NCBI RefSeq assembly: GCF_021021415.1
Contig: NZ_JAINWJ010000001.1
Span: 248,001-312,000, forward strand
Length of the DNA stretch: 64,000 bases
DNA from: Martelella mediterranea
GTDB taxonomy: Bacteria; Pseudomonadota; Alphaproteobacteria; Rhizobiales; Rhizobiaceae
Direction: 5' to 3'
Position numbers and translations under genes: made by a program. Of the stretch, positions 1 to 8,486 are shown piece after piece (position 1 is the first letter of the stretch; every line of letters begins with the position of its first letter). The notes under the pieces were generated by a model. It searched no databases. It worked only from the letters and a program-made list of their open reading frames with translations, and was not told where the DNA came from.

Positions 1-475
1 TGATGGATATCAGACCCGCATCGGGCGTGCATGGACGGCCGACGACATGGAAGATGGAAGCTGGCTGGCCTATCAGCAGGGCAAGGCGCTTTCGGCGGCG
101 GATTATCTGCGCATCGTCCGCGAGACCAATCAATACGCCCGCCGGCTGGCCTCCTGGTGGGAGAGGGACGCCGGTTTTGACCTGCTGGTGACGCCGACCC
201 TTTCCGGCCCGCCGCCTGCACTCGGCTATCTGACCGAAGGAGACTATTCCGAACGCCGGAACCGGTCGCGGAACCTTGTCGCCTTCACCGTGCAGTCCAA
301 TATTTCGGGCCAGCCCGCCATTTCCCTGCCGCTTCACTGGACAGACGACGACATTCCGATCGGCGTACAGCTCGTCGCGCGGTTCGCCGGTGAGGCTTTG
401 CTGATACGAGTGGCGGCGCAGTTGGAACAGGCGCTCCCCTGGGCGGACCGGCATCCGCCGATCTACGCCGAATGA
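1..475 (+). CDS. Amidase-family protein, C-terminal part (truncated by window start)
   Basis: Reading frame 2 is open from the first base to the TGA at 473-475, so this is the 3' end of a gene beginning upstream. The C-terminal segment (DLLVTPTLSGPPPALGY, then FTVQSNISGQPAISLPLHW and PIGVQLVARFAGEALLI) is typical of the amidase signature family (GatA/AtzE/6-aminohexanoate hydrolase type), which hydrolyses amide bonds with a Ser-Ser-Lys triad. The triad lies upstream of the window, so activity and substrate cannot be judged. I am confident of the family but not of a specific function. Confidence 0.85.
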   Translation, partial: DGYQTRIGRAWTADDMEDGSWLAYQQGKALSAADYLRIVRETNQYARRLASWWERDAGFDLLVTPTLSGPPPALGYLTEGDYSERRNRSRNLVAFTVQSNISGQPAISLPLHWTDDDIPIGVQLVARFAGEALLIRVAAQLEQALPWADRHPPIYAE

Positions 476-551
476 CTGTCGGTTGCCGCCGGTTCGCGCC
501 ACAGGGTTACTTTCGTCGCGCCTTTTCCGCGCCGCAGTCGTATGGCGTCAT

Positions 552-577
552 TTCCGAAACGGCGAAAGGTTTCGGAA
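552..577. repeat. Perfect 9-bp inverted repeat downstream of amidase
   Basis: TTCCGAAAC at 552-560 and GTTTCGGAA at 569-577 flank the 8-base loop 561-568. There is no T-tract after it, so it is not a classical terminator. It could be an mRNA 3' stabiliser for the amidase transcript or an operator for the downstream gene. Confidence 0.6.
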
Positions 578-592
578 GATGATGCCTCCAAC

Positions 593-635
593 TTATCACT
601 TGAGAGAAAATGAGCATCTTCATTTATCACTTGAG
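593..635. repeat. Direct repeat TTATCACTTGAG, two copies
   Basis: Two identical 12-mers at 593-604 and 624-635, 31 bases apart (about three helical turns). This layout is compatible with a regulator binding one face of the DNA upstream of the ThDP enzyme gene. Function is inferred only from the spacing. Confidence 0.45.
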
Positions 636-865
636 CGGCGATACGTTTCCGCAGATGCGGTAAACGTGGACACAGGGAAACGCTCAAAGCGCCGATCCGG
701 TTCTATGCGATGGAAAAGCGCGCTGGCAGGCCAAGGGTGGGAAAGCATGCGCCGGCGATGTCTCGAAAAATGCACCATTTCAGTTTAAGCAGCATCGAGT
801 TCGCTGTTGGTTGTCGTTTTTGAATTCTGTGTTTGGCCTGGCACCAAGGGATAGGAGGAAATTCG

Positions 866-2425
866 TTGTCCTTGCAAAATGAGATGAATGGAGCCGAGAG
901 TCTCGTTCGCACGCTTTTGAAGTCGGGCGTCGATACCTGTTTTGCCAATCCGGGAACCAGCGAAATGCACTTCGTTGGCGCGTTGGATCGTATTCCAGGC
1001 ATGCATTGTGTCCTCGGGCTTCAGGAAAATGTCGTGACGGGCATGGCGGACGGCTATTACCGGATCGCCGGCAAGCCGGCCTGTACCCTGCTCCATTGCG
1101 GCCCGGGTCTGGCCAATGGAATGGCCAATCTGCACAATGCGCGCCGCGCGCGCGCCGGCATCGTCAACATAGTCGGCGATCAGGCGACCTATCACCGGCC
1201 GCTGGATGCTCCCCTGACCGCCGATACCGAGGGCATGGCGCGCACCGTTTCCCATTGGGTCCGCACCTGCTCCAATGCGGGGGATGTCGGGCGCGATGCC
1301 GCCGCCGCCGTGCAGGCGGCAAGCGCGCTCTCCGGCCAGATCGCGACGCTGATCCTTCCCGCGGATTCATCATGGAACACGGGCGGCGTGGTTGCGGAAC
1401 CGCTTTCCGTGCCGCCGCCACCGCCGGTTGACCCGCATGCGGTCACGACGGCAGCCCGCATCCTGCGTTCCCAAAAGAACGTCCTGATCCTGATTGCCGA
1501 TCAGGCGACGCTTGCGCCTTCCCAGCACCTTGCCTGGCGCGTGGCCGAGGCGACCGGCGCCGACCTTATGGGCAGCTACACCAACGGACATTTGCAACGC
1601 GGGCGCGGGCGCGTTCCCCTGCCCCGCGTTCCGTATGTCGTCGATGCCGCGGTGGCGGCGCTCGACAAATACGAGCATATCATTCTGGTGAACGCTGAAC
1701 CGCCGGTTGGCTTCTTTGCCTATCCCAACCGGCCGTCGGCGTTGTATCGCCCGGATGCCCAGCTTCATGTCCTGTCCCGGCCGGACCAGGATTCCGAAGC
1801 AGCGCTTCAGGCGCTTGTGGACGAGATCGGCGCGCCGGAAATCGCCATTCCGGACCCCGGTCCCCTGCCCGACGCCGGCGCTGGCGCGCCGACGCCGGAG
1901 GGGCTGGCGCAAACCCTGGCCGCCCTGATGCCGGAGGGCGCCATCATCTCGAACGAGAGCATCTCATACGGCGGATATCTCGAGCATTTCACCTATGCCG
2001 CCCCCGCGCATGACTGGCTCAATCTCGGCGGAGGGGCGATTGGCGATGGCCTTCCCGTTGCGACTGGCGCCGCAGTGGCGGCCAGGGGCGAGCGGCGGGT
2101 GATCAACCTGCAGGCGGATGGTTCGGCCATGTATTCCCTGCAATCATTGTGGACGCAGGCGCGCGAGAAACTGCCCTGCACCACCATCCTGCTCAACAAT
2201 CGCAGATACAATATTCTCATCGGGGAATACGCAAACGTCGGCGCCGAACCCGGGCCGACCGCCATGGGCATGCTGGATCTGTCCAGACCGGATCTGGATT
2301 GGGTGAAAATGGCCAACGGCATGGGAGTGGAGGCCGCCCGCGCGACGACGCTGGAGCAATGCGCGGATTTGATGCGCCAAAGCTTCAATCAGACCGGCCC
2401 GTTCCTGATCGACCTGATCATCTGA
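866..2425 (+). CDS. ThDP-dependent acetolactate synthase/benzoylformate decarboxylase-like enzyme
   Basis: A 519-residue thiamine diphosphate enzyme with the usual three-domain layout. Residues 1-170 form the pyrimidine-binding domain, with the catalytic glutamate in GLQEN (Glu54). The middle domain covers about 190-320. The C-terminal PP-binding domain has the metal/ThDP motif ADGS...LLNN near 418-445. NCBI-type names would be acetolactate synthase large subunit or MdlC-like. No small regulatory subunit gene is adjacent, which argues for a catabolic 2-oxoacid decarboxylase or carboligase rather than IlvB. I chose the TTG at 866 because AGGAGG (853-858) sits seven bases upstream; ATG 833 lacks a ribosome site and ATG 884 is too far from it. 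Substrate unknown. Confidence 0.85.
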   Translation: MSLQNEMNGAESLVRTLLKSGVDTCFANPGTSEMHFVGALDRIPGMHCVLGLQENVVTGMADGYYRIAGKPACTLLHCGPGLANGMANLHNARRARAGIVNIVGDQATYHRPLDAPLTADTEGMARTVSHWVRTCSNAGDVGRDAAAAVQAASALSGQIATLILPADSSWNTGGVVAEPLSVPPPPPVDPHAVTTAARILRSQKNVLILIADQATLAPSQHLAWRVAEATGADLMGSYTNGHLQRGRGRVPLPRVPYVVDAAVAALDKYEHIILVNAEPPVGFFAYPNRPSALYRPDAQLHVLSRPDQDSEAALQALVDEIGAPEIAIPDPGPLPDAGAGAPTPEGLAQTLAALMPEGAIISNESISYGGYLEHFTYAAPAHDWLNLGGGAIGDGLPVATGAAVAARGERRVINLQADGSAMYSLQSLWTQAREKLPCTTILLNNRRYNILIGEYANVGAEPGPTAMGMLDLSRPDLDWVKMANGMGVEAARATTLEQCADLMRQSFNQTGPFLIDLII

Positions 2426-2433
2426 CCAACGGC

Positions 2434-2477
2434 ACCACAGGCAAAACCTGACGAGGCGAAACCTGTGGTCCGCCTCG
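2434..2477. terminator. Possible bidirectional terminator between convergent genes
   Basis: Two mutually exclusive stems occur: ACCACAGG/CCTGTGGT (2434-2441/2462-2469) and CGAGGCG/CGCCTCG (2452-2458/2471-2477). They lie exactly between the convergent ThDP enzyme and VOC genes. No T-run follows, so the terminator role is inferred from position. Confidence 0.4.
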
Positions 2478-2485
2478 CGAGGGAC

Positions 2486-2884
2486 TTAGCGCTCGCCGAG
2501 CTCGATCAGGATTCCGTCAGGATCGCGGCAGAAGGCGACCTTGGTCATGATATCGCTGTTATAGGCTTTGCGCGGGGCCTCGACCAGCTCGACGCCGGCC
2601 TCTTCCAGTTTGCGGTAGAGCGCCTCGACATCATCGAAGCAGAAAGTGAGATGGCGCAACCCCGCGCGCCCGGCCGCCACGTCTTCGGCCAGAAGCGCGC
2701 CTGTCGCCGGCCCCGTCATTTCAAGCATCGCATTGCCGGCATCGAGGAAGCAGAATTCGAAACCGTGTTCGTCCTGTCCCTTTCGGCGCACGACCAGCTT
2801 CAGGCCAAGCAGGTCAACATAGAAGTTCAGGCTTTTGTCAATATTGCTGACAGTCATGCCAACATGTTCGAAACCCTTAAGCAT
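2486..2884 (-). CDS. VOC-family glyoxalase I-like protein
   Basis: A 132-residue vicinal-oxygen-chelate protein. The four expected metal ligands of a glyoxalase I fold are visible: His7 (EHVGM), Glu55 (MLEM), His78 (LRHL) and Glu128 (LIEL). Length and spacing fit the lactoylglutathione lyase group, but VOC proteins are also epimerases and dioxygenases. It is the last gene of a minus-strand cluster with a GntR regulator and two Gfo/Idh/MocA dehydrogenases, so a role as epimerase or isomerase on a sugar-derived intermediate is as likely as methylglyoxal detoxification. The ribosome site AAGGTGGAG precedes the ATG. Confidence 0.8.
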   Translation of the reverse strand: MLKGFEHVGMTVSNIDKSLNFYVDLLGLKLVVRRKGQDEHGFEFCFLDAGNAMLEMTGPATGALLAEDVAAGRAGLRHLTFCFDDVEALYRKLEEAGVELVEAPRKAYNSDIMTKVAFCRDPDGILIELGER

Positions 2885-2901
2885 TTATGATCTCCACCTT
2901 C

Positions 2902-3633
2902 TCATTCTTCCCCGCCATCGGAAGAAAACCGGCCCAGTTCGTCCGCGCGCAGCAGTTCATCCGTGACATTGTTGATATGGCGTATCATCGCATGACGCGC
3001 GGCTTCCCCATTGCGCATTTTCAACGCGGCAACGATCGCATAGTGATCGCCGATCCAAAGCGCGCGCACCTTCGGGGCATGGATGTGCCGGTGGACCCGC
3101 TGCCACATGCGCGAGGCGTCACGCTGATCCCACAAGGCCTGGATCATCGAGAGGATGATGGCGTTGCCGGTCATGTTCGCGATCGTCAGATGAAACTCCC
3201 GGTCTCCCTTTTCATTCAGGAAAACCTCGTCGGTTTCCAACTGCATGCGCTCGATGCATTCCTCGAGCTCCATGATGTCGTAGCGTGTGGCCCGCTCGGC
3301 GGCGAGCGCGGCCGCACTCGATTCAAGCGCCAGCCGGGCTTCCAGCAATTCGAACGGTCCCGGACCGATATCGGTATTGATAGCGTCGAAGCTGAGCGGG
3401 TTGACATGGGCCGGCAGCACCACGATGCCAGCACGGCCCCGCACCTCGACGATGCCACGCATCTCCAGCGCGATCACCGCCTCACGCACCACCGTTCGGC
3501 TCACCTCCAACTGTTCGGCGAGTTCCCGTTCGGATGGCAGGTGCCAGTCTTGCTTGCCCTGATTGTCTTCAATCATGCGGGCGATCCGCCGCGCCACGAC
3601 CTGGTAGAGCCGCTTGGCCGCGAGCAGACGCAC
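2902..3633 (-). CDS. GntR-family (FadR/FCD subfamily) transcriptional regulator
   Basis: A 243-residue regulator. The N-terminal winged helix-turn-helix (about 8-75) contains LPSERELAEQLEVSRTVVREA. The C-terminal all-helical FCD ligand-binding domain (about 90-225) has the Asp/His metal-type positions, with REFHLTIANMTGN and HRHIHAP. I place the start at the GTG at 3633, preceded by GGGGGAGGGG; an ATG 39 codons upstream would overlap the neighbouring dehydrogenase and add a non-conserved tail. It lies in a cluster divergent from a sugar ABC operon whose promoter holds FadR-type TGGTCNGNCCA palindromes, so it probably represses both directions until a sugar acid or intermediate binds. Confidence 0.88.
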   Translation of the reverse strand: MRLLAAKRLYQVVARRIARMIEDNQGKQDWHLPSERELAEQLEVSRTVVREAVIALEMRGIVEVRGRAGIVVLPAHVNPLSFDAINTDIGPGPFELLEARLALESSAAALAAERATRYDIMELEECIERMQLETDEVFLNEKGDREFHLTIANMTGNAIILSMIQALWDQRDASRMWQRVHRHIHAPKVRALWIGDHYAIVAALKMRNGEAARHAMIRHINNVTDELLRADELGRFSSDGGEE

Positions 3634-3722
3634 TTTTCGCCCCTCCCCCTTCAGGCCTTGAGCGGCCGCAGTCGATCCTTCGGTGTTCGGGTTGGGTGTG
3701 TTGGAACTGCGCACGCGCCCTG

Positions 3723-4802
3723 CTACTCCTTCCCCGCCTCCGGTAGCCATGACCGATAAAGCGGATGGTCCTCGGTAATCGGTAACCCTGTGGGCTTGCC
3801 GGTACGATCTGAATAATACGCTGCGGTGACCAATGCCAGCGAATTCCTGGCGTCCTCAAGCGTGACCGGCGGATCGCGATCCTCGACAAGCGCTTCGTGA
3901 AACAGTTCGAACTGGCGGGTGTAGCCATCCTCCGTAGCCACCACCTCGGCGAGAGCGGCATCGACGCGCGCCTGGTGCGCCTCGTCGCCGGCGACGAACC
4001 GCCAGGGGTCACGCCCCATCGTGTAGGGCTCATGGATACTCTCGACGGTGACGTTCTCGAAGCAGAAACGCAGTCGTGAAATTTCCTCGCGTGAGCCGAG
4101 CGTCATCGACAGGCTCGCCAGCGATCCGTTTTTCATTTTCACGGCCAGCGCCATGGTGTCCTCGACCTCGATCCTGTTGACCAGGGTTGCACCGTAAGCG
4201 AAAATCTCGGCACAGGGACCATGGACATAGTTGAGCATGTCGTGGGCGTGAATGGCGTGGCCGAGAAGGCCGCCGCCCAGTTCCGTTGCCCATTTGCCGC
4301 GCCATTCCACAGCGAAATAGGGCGGCGGCCGCCACCAGTGGGTCTCGATCGTGGTCATGAACGGTCGGCCGGTCAGGCCCTTGGCGATCAGGTGTTTCAG
4401 CTTCTGCAGGCCGGTGCCATAGCGATATTGAAAGATCGGCATGATCTTTCTGCCGGATGCGGCGGCGATTTCTTCCATGGCGTCGACATCGGCGAGCGAG
4501 CCGAACAGCGGCTTTTCGCAAATGACGTGCTTGCCCGATTCCAGCGCCTTGCGCGACAGTTCGAAATGGTTATGCGGCGGCGTGCAGACATCGATGATGT
4601 CGATATCGTCGCGGGCGAATAGAGATTCGGTATCCTGCGTGTATTCGGGCACGCCGAATTCCTCGCAAAGAGCCCGGCCACGATCCTCGTCGAGCGAGCA
4701 GATCACCCTGACCTCGAAACGCTCGGCATTCCACTTGTAGCCCACCATGTGACGGGCGGCGATACCGGCGCCGATCACGGCGACGCGAAACTTCCTGGTC
4801 AT
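3723..4802 (-). CDS. Gfo/Idh/MocA-family NAD(P)-dependent dehydrogenase
   Basis: A 359-residue oxidoreductase with an N-terminal Rossmann fold (VIGAGIAARHM near residues 8-18) and the family's EKP motif (CEKPLFG near 96-101), whose lysine is catalytic. A C-terminal alpha/beta substrate domain follows. Such enzymes oxidise or reduce sugars and cyclitols (inositol dehydrogenase, glucose-fructose oxidoreductase, 3-keto-glycoside enzymes). It follows a second member of the family by 20 bases and has a good ribosome site (GGGAGGAAAG). The adjacent sugar ABC transporter suggests the imported compound is its substrate. The exact sugar cannot be read from sequence. Confidence 0.88.
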   Translation of the reverse strand: MTRKFRVAVIGAGIAARHMVGYKWNAERFEVRVICSLDEDRGRALCEEFGVPEYTQDTESLFARDDIDIIDVCTPPHNHFELSRKALESGKHVICEKPLFGSLADVDAMEEIAAASGRKIMPIFQYRYGTGLQKLKHLIAKGLTGRPFMTTIETHWWRPPPYFAVEWRGKWATELGGGLLGHAIHAHDMLNYVHGPCAEIFAYGATLVNRIEVEDTMALAVKMKNGSLASLSMTLGSREEISRLRFCFENVTVESIHEPYTMGRDPWRFVAGDEAHQARVDAALAEVVATEDGYTRQFELFHEALVEDRDPPVTLEDARNSLALVTAAYYSDRTGKPTGLPITEDHPLYRSWLPEAGKE

Positions 4803-4822
4803 GTTCTTTCCTCCCGCTCCGC

Positions 4823-5833
4823 TCAGCGCGCAGTGATGTTGTGGGCTTTTTCCTGGGCCTCGAGCGACAGCCGGCAGACCTCAAAGACATGGGCCTGGCT
4901 CATGGCGGTTTCCGTCCGCTCGCGCACATCGACGACGAACTGATCGAAGTAATCGAGTTTGTCCCCGGAGCAATCGATGTATTCGGTGTGGGTCTGGTCG
5001 ACGAGAAAGAGGTGATCCTTGCCTTCACGGCCGCCGATATCGACATATTTCCGCAGCTCGATATAGCCCTCCGTTCCAAGGATGGTCAGCCGCCCGTCGC
5101 CCCATGTCGGCAGCCCGTCCGGGGTGAACCAGTCGACGCGGATATAGCCGGCGGCGCGATCGCTGCGCAGCAGAACCTCGCCGAAATCCTGAAATGCGGG
5201 ATGGTCGCCGGTGGCGAAATTGCCGATGCTGGCGGCGGCGATATCGGCCGTCTCGGAGCCGGTGTAGAACAGAAACTGGTCGATCTGGTGCGAGGCTATG
5301 TCAACGATGATGCCGCCGAACCGATCGAGCTTGAAGAACCAGTCCGGCCGCTGGTCCGCCGACATGCGGTGCGGCCCCATGCCGATGGTCTGCACCACCT
5401 TGCCGATCGCCCCCGCCTTCACCAGTTTGCCGGCCCTCACCGCGGAGGGAACACACAGCCTCTCGGAAAAGCAGATCGAGAAAATCCGCCCGGTTTTCTC
5501 GACCGTCTCACGTATGGCGGCAAGTTGCGCCCGCGTGGTCATACCAGGCTTGTCCACGATGACATCCTTGCCCGCTTCCATCGCGCGGATCGCCAGACCG
5601 GCACGGTCCGCGGGGATCGCCGCGATGCAGATGACATCGATACTGTCATCGTCAAAAAGCGCCTGCCGCTCGATGACAGGCACATCGGGATAGGCCCGCC
5701 GGAAGGCGTCCAGAAGCCCGGGAACCGAGGTTTTGTCGCAATATCCTGCGAATTCCGCCCCTGCGGCCAGCAATCCGTTGACGTGATCGAAAATATGTCC
5801 GTGGTCGATGCCCACGACGCCAAACCTCAACAT
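4823..5833 (-). CDS. Gfo/Idh/MocA-family dehydrogenase, second member
   Basis: A 336-residue oxidoreductase with the Rossmann start VVGIDHGHIFDHV and the motif VDKPGMT near residue 115, equivalent to the EKP lysine site. Residues 120-330 form the substrate-binding half. It is the promoter-proximal gene of the minus-strand cluster (dehydrogenase, dehydrogenase, GntR, VOC). Two distinct Gfo/Idh/MocA enzymes side by side commonly act in sequence, for example oxidation then re-reduction or epimerisation through a keto sugar; that is inference here. GGAGG lies about ten bases before the ATG. Confidence 0.87.
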   Translation of the reverse strand: MLRFGVVGIDHGHIFDHVNGLLAAGAEFAGYCDKTSVPGLLDAFRRAYPDVPVIERQALFDDDSIDVICIAAIPADRAGLAIRAMEAGKDVIVDKPGMTTRAQLAAIRETVEKTGRIFSICFSERLCVPSAVRAGKLVKAGAIGKVVQTIGMGPHRMSADQRPDWFFKLDRFGGIIVDIASHQIDQFLFYTGSETADIAAASIGNFATGDHPAFQDFGEVLLRSDRAAGYIRVDWFTPDGLPTWGDGRLTILGTEGYIELRKYVDIGGREGKDHLFLVDQTHTEYIDCSGDKLDYFDQFVVDVRERTETAMSQAHVFEVCRLSLEAQEKAHNITAR

Positions 5834-5911
5834 CTACCCCAATCCTCCATGGTGTCGACAAGCCTCGCGGCATGTTTGAGTCTGACTGCTTCACTCACCA
5901 GAACCCAACTT

Positions 5912-6061
5912 TGGACAGACCAGACAGAAATACCACACGTCTGTCAAGCGTCGTTTTTACGTGAGTTAAACGAATTTCCGCTGTTTTTGGGGGATAATCG
6001 CCGAAAAAATTGCGGTGTTGACATTTTGGTCAGGCCAATAAATAGTTTTCTGGTCGGACCA
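5912..6061. promoter_or_regulatory. Divergent promoter with FadR/GntR-type operators
   Basis: On the plus strand TTGACA at 6018-6023 and AATAGT at 6041-6046 (17-base spacer) form a plausible promoter for the sugar ABC operon. TGGTCAGGCCA (6027-6037) sits between the -35 and -10 elements, and the perfect palindrome TGGTCGGACCA (6051-6061) lies just after the -10. A weaker copy, TGGACAGACCA, is at 5912-5922 on the side of the divergent dehydrogenase gene. The core matches the known E. coli FadR-type GntR consensus, so the FCD regulator at 2902-3633 is the obvious candidate to bind. Confidence 0.72.
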
Positions 6062-6122
6062 ACGTTTTCGACAGGACAAGATGTCTAGCGGAGGGCTGGC
6101 ATCGTCCAATGGGAGGAGCAAA

Positions 6123-7406
6123 ATGAGACTTTCCGCTTTCGCTTACCCGGCGGCCGCCGGCGCCTTTTTCGCATGCGCCGTTGCCGCTTCCGCACAGAAT
6201 GGCGCAGCCACGATCCTTTGCGACGACACCGGTTTCGGCTGCATCACCATGCAGCCCGTGGCCGATCGCTACAATGAAGAGCACCCCGACCTGCCGGTCA
6301 AACTGGAATCCGTGAGCTATCAGACGATCGTGGAGAGCCTGCCGGTCCAGCTCGAATCCGGCGAAGGGCCGGACGGTGCGATCATTACCGATCTCGGGGG
6401 CTTGAGCCGTTTCTACCTTGATCTCACCGAATATGTCGATGCGGCACAGTTCGAGAAGGACTACGGCCAGACCCTGTCCTGGCTGCGCGGCAGCGACCCC
6501 GATGGCAACGCGATTTTCGGCATGCCAACCTCGCTCACGATCAATGGCGCCTATGTCAACAAGACCCTGTTCGAGCAGGCCGGCGTGCCGCTGCCGGAGG
6601 AAGGCGCAACCTGGGATGATTGGGCGGCGGCGACACAGAAGGTCGCCGAAGCCACCGATACCGACTTTCCGATGGAGATGGACAGATCCGGCCACCGCTT
6701 CGCCAGCTTCGCCATCAGCCAGGGCGCCGAACTGGTCGACGATCAGGGCCGACCGGTCGTTGATGACGGCCTTCGCAACGCCATCGAGAAATTCAAGAAC
6801 TGGCATGAGACCGGCGTGATGCCCATGGACCTCTGGGGCGCGGTCGGCGGGGCGACCCATCGCGAATTGTTTGCCGATTTCCTCAATGCCAATGTCGTCT
6901 TTTATTTCGGCGGCTCCTGGAATCTCGGCAAGATGGATGCCGAAGTCGGCGACCTGTTCGACTGGGAGGTCGCACCCGCGCCTTGCGGCCCGTCCTCCTG
7001 CACGGTGATGCCAGGCGGCGGCGCGCTGGTGGCGTTCAAACACACCGAACACCCGGAAGCCATGGGCGCCTTCATCAACTATCTGTCTCAGCCCGAAAAC
7101 CTCACCGAGGTGATCGCCGCCTCGGTCGAGATCCCGGCTTCCCGCTCGGTTGGCGATGCCGGCGTCGAATATCCGGGCGCTTCGGAGCGCACCCAGGAAG
7201 CGCTCGCGACCTTTAGCGCCCAGGTGCCGAAGATGGCCGACGCCGCCTACCGTTTCCAGGGCTGGCGCTACCAGCGCGCGATGATGAACTCGCTCACGAC
7301 ACGCATCAGCCAGGTGCTCAATGACGAACTGACGGTCGACGAGGCGCTTGCGCGGATCGAAGCGGATGTAAACCTGGCGATCGATGCCGCCCAGGGCAAC
7401 CAGTAA
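6123..7406 (+). CDS. ABC sugar transporter, periplasmic substrate-binding protein (CUT1 type)
   Basis: A 427-residue extracytoplasmic solute-binding protein of the family 1 (maltose/UgpB-like) type. It starts with a Sec signal peptide (charged MRLSAF, hydrophobic stretch, cleavage after ASA near residue 23). GGAGG at 6112-6116 fixes the ATG. It is the first gene of a complete uptake operon: binding protein, two permeases, ATPase. The cargo is probably an oligosaccharide, glycoside or polyol handled by the divergent Gfo/Idh/MocA enzymes. A stem-loop follows the stop codon, which usually keeps binding-protein mRNA more abundant than permease mRNA. Confidence 0.9.
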   Translation: MRLSAFAYPAAAGAFFACAVAASAQNGAATILCDDTGFGCITMQPVADRYNEEHPDLPVKLESVSYQTIVESLPVQLESGEGPDGAIITDLGGLSRFYLDLTEYVDAAQFEKDYGQTLSWLRGSDPDGNAIFGMPTSLTINGAYVNKTLFEQAGVPLPEEGATWDDWAAATQKVAEATDTDFPMEMDRSGHRFASFAISQGAELVDDQGRPVVDDGLRNAIEKFKNWHETGVMPMDLWGAVGGATHRELFADFLNANVVFYFGGSWNLGKMDAEVGDLFDWEVAPAPCGPSSCTVMPGGGALVAFKHTEHPEAMGAFINYLSQPENLTEVIAASVEIPASRSVGDAGVEYPGASERTQEALATFSAQVPKMADAAYRFQGWRYQRAMMNSLTTRISQVLNDELTVDEALARIEADVNLAIDAAQGNQ

Positions 7407-7439
7407 AGCGGGGCCGCCAGAAGATGGCCGGTGACATGG

Positions 7440-7462
7440 GGGCGCCCGGTGAAGGGGCGCCC
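7440..7462 (+). repeat. GC-rich intercistronic stem-loop after binding-protein gene
   Basis: GGGCGCCC at 7440-7447 and 7455-7462 pair perfectly around a 7-base loop. It lies between the binding-protein stop and the permease ribosome site. By analogy with malE-malF type operons it probably raises binding-protein expression by protecting the upstream mRNA; there is no T-tract. Confidence 0.6.
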
Positions 7463-7487
7463 GCCTCGAAGCCAGTGGGAGGAACGG

Positions 7488-8486
7488 ATGACCGCACGCA
7501 TGCACCCCGGGCGGGTTCTGGCCAATGTGGCGACCTTGCCGGCGCGCCTGGTCGAACCGGTGATGACCGGCGTCCAGAAGACAATCGGCATCAAGCGGAT
7601 GCCCTGGATTTTCCTGATCCCCAATCTGACGGCAGTGCTGCTGTTTGCCCTGCTTCCGGTTTTCATCAATATCTTTTATTCCGTCACCGGCAGCGACAGG
7701 CTCTATCCCACCGATCGGCCGTTCATCGGGATGGCCAATTACGAAACCCTGCTCGACTGCGGGAACTATCTCCAGCCGTCGACCTGCTCGCGCGATCTGT
7801 TCTGGCGCGCACTCGGCAACAGCCTCGTTTTCGTGCCGACACAGGTGGTGCTGATGATCGGCATTTCACTGCTGACCGCCATCTGCCTCAACCGCGAGAT
7901 CAGGGGACGCGGCTTTTTCAGAGGCGTTTTCTTCTTCCCCGTCATGCTTTCGCCGGTGGTCGTCGCGCTCACCTGGCAGTGGATCCTGCAGCGCAACGGC
8001 GCACTCAACGGGCTCCTTGAGGCTGTCGGCCTCAGCGGCATTAATTGGCTGATTCACGCCGACACGGCCTTCGCCTGGGCCGTCGCGGTCACGATCTGGG
8101 CGCATATGGGGTTTTACACCATCATTCTTCTCGCCGGCCTTCAGGCCATCCCGCGTGATGTCTATGAGGCCGCCAAGATGGATTCGGCCAGCCACTGGCG
8201 GGTGTTCCGGCGCATCACCCTGCCGCTTCTGCTGCCCGTGCTTCTTGTGGTCTTCGTCCTGTGCGTGATCCGCTCGGTGCAGACATTCGACGAACTCTAT
8301 GTCCTGACCGGCGGCGGACCCGGCTCTGCAACCATGCTGATGGTCCAGTATATCTACGAGGTCGGCTTTGCCGCCCAGCCGCGCAATTTCGGCCTCGCCG
8401 CGGCCGCCTCGCTGCTGCTCGGCCTCGTGCTGCTGGTGTTCACGGCCCTGCAGCTGAAGCTTTCCAGGAGCGCCCGGAATGACTGA
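7488..8486 (+). CDS. ABC sugar transporter permease (MalF/UgpA type)
   Basis: A 332-residue inner-membrane permease with about six transmembrane helices. The cytoplasmic EAA loop (EAAKMDSASHWRVFRRITLP, near 230) contacts the ATPase. Start ATG 7488 is preceded by GGGAGGA (7477-7483); the open frame upstream of it is not needed. It overlaps the next permease by 8 bases, indicating translational coupling. It forms the heterodimeric channel with the product of 8479-9582. Confidence 0.9.
   Translation: MTARMHPGRVLANVATLPARLVEPVMTGVQKTIGIKRMPWIFLIPNLTAVLLFALLPVFINIFYSVTGSDRLYPTDRPFIGMANYETLLDCGNYLQPSTCSRDLFWRALGNSLVFVPTQVVLMIGISLLTAICLNREIRGRGFFRGVFFFPVMLSPVVVALTWQWILQRNGALNGLLEAVGLSGINWLIHADTAFAWAVAVTIWAHMGFYTIILLAGLQAIPRDVYEAAKMDSASHWRVFRRITLPLLLPVLLVVFVLCVIRSVQTFDELYVLTGGGPGSATMLMVQYIYEVGFAAQPRNFGLAAAASLLLGLVLLVFTALQLKLSRSARND

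Larger units (their letters stand above)
476..865. other. Gene-free stretch with small repeats
   Basis: No convincing gene is visible in these 390 bases; the open frames here lack homology-like composition and good ribosome sites. The stretch holds a perfect 9-bp stem-loop (552-577) and a 12-base direct repeat (593-604 and 624-635), listed separately. The promoter of the downstream ThDP enzyme must lie here. Confidence 0.6.

Noticed and set aside
483-788. 101-codon open frame between amidase and ThDP enzyme
   Set aside because: No ribosome site, no recognisable motif, and it runs across the inverted and direct repeats.
2887-3759. 290-codon plus-strand open frame over the GntR gene
   Set aside because: Antisense to a clear GntR/FCD regulator with correct motifs; no domain in the plus-strand product.
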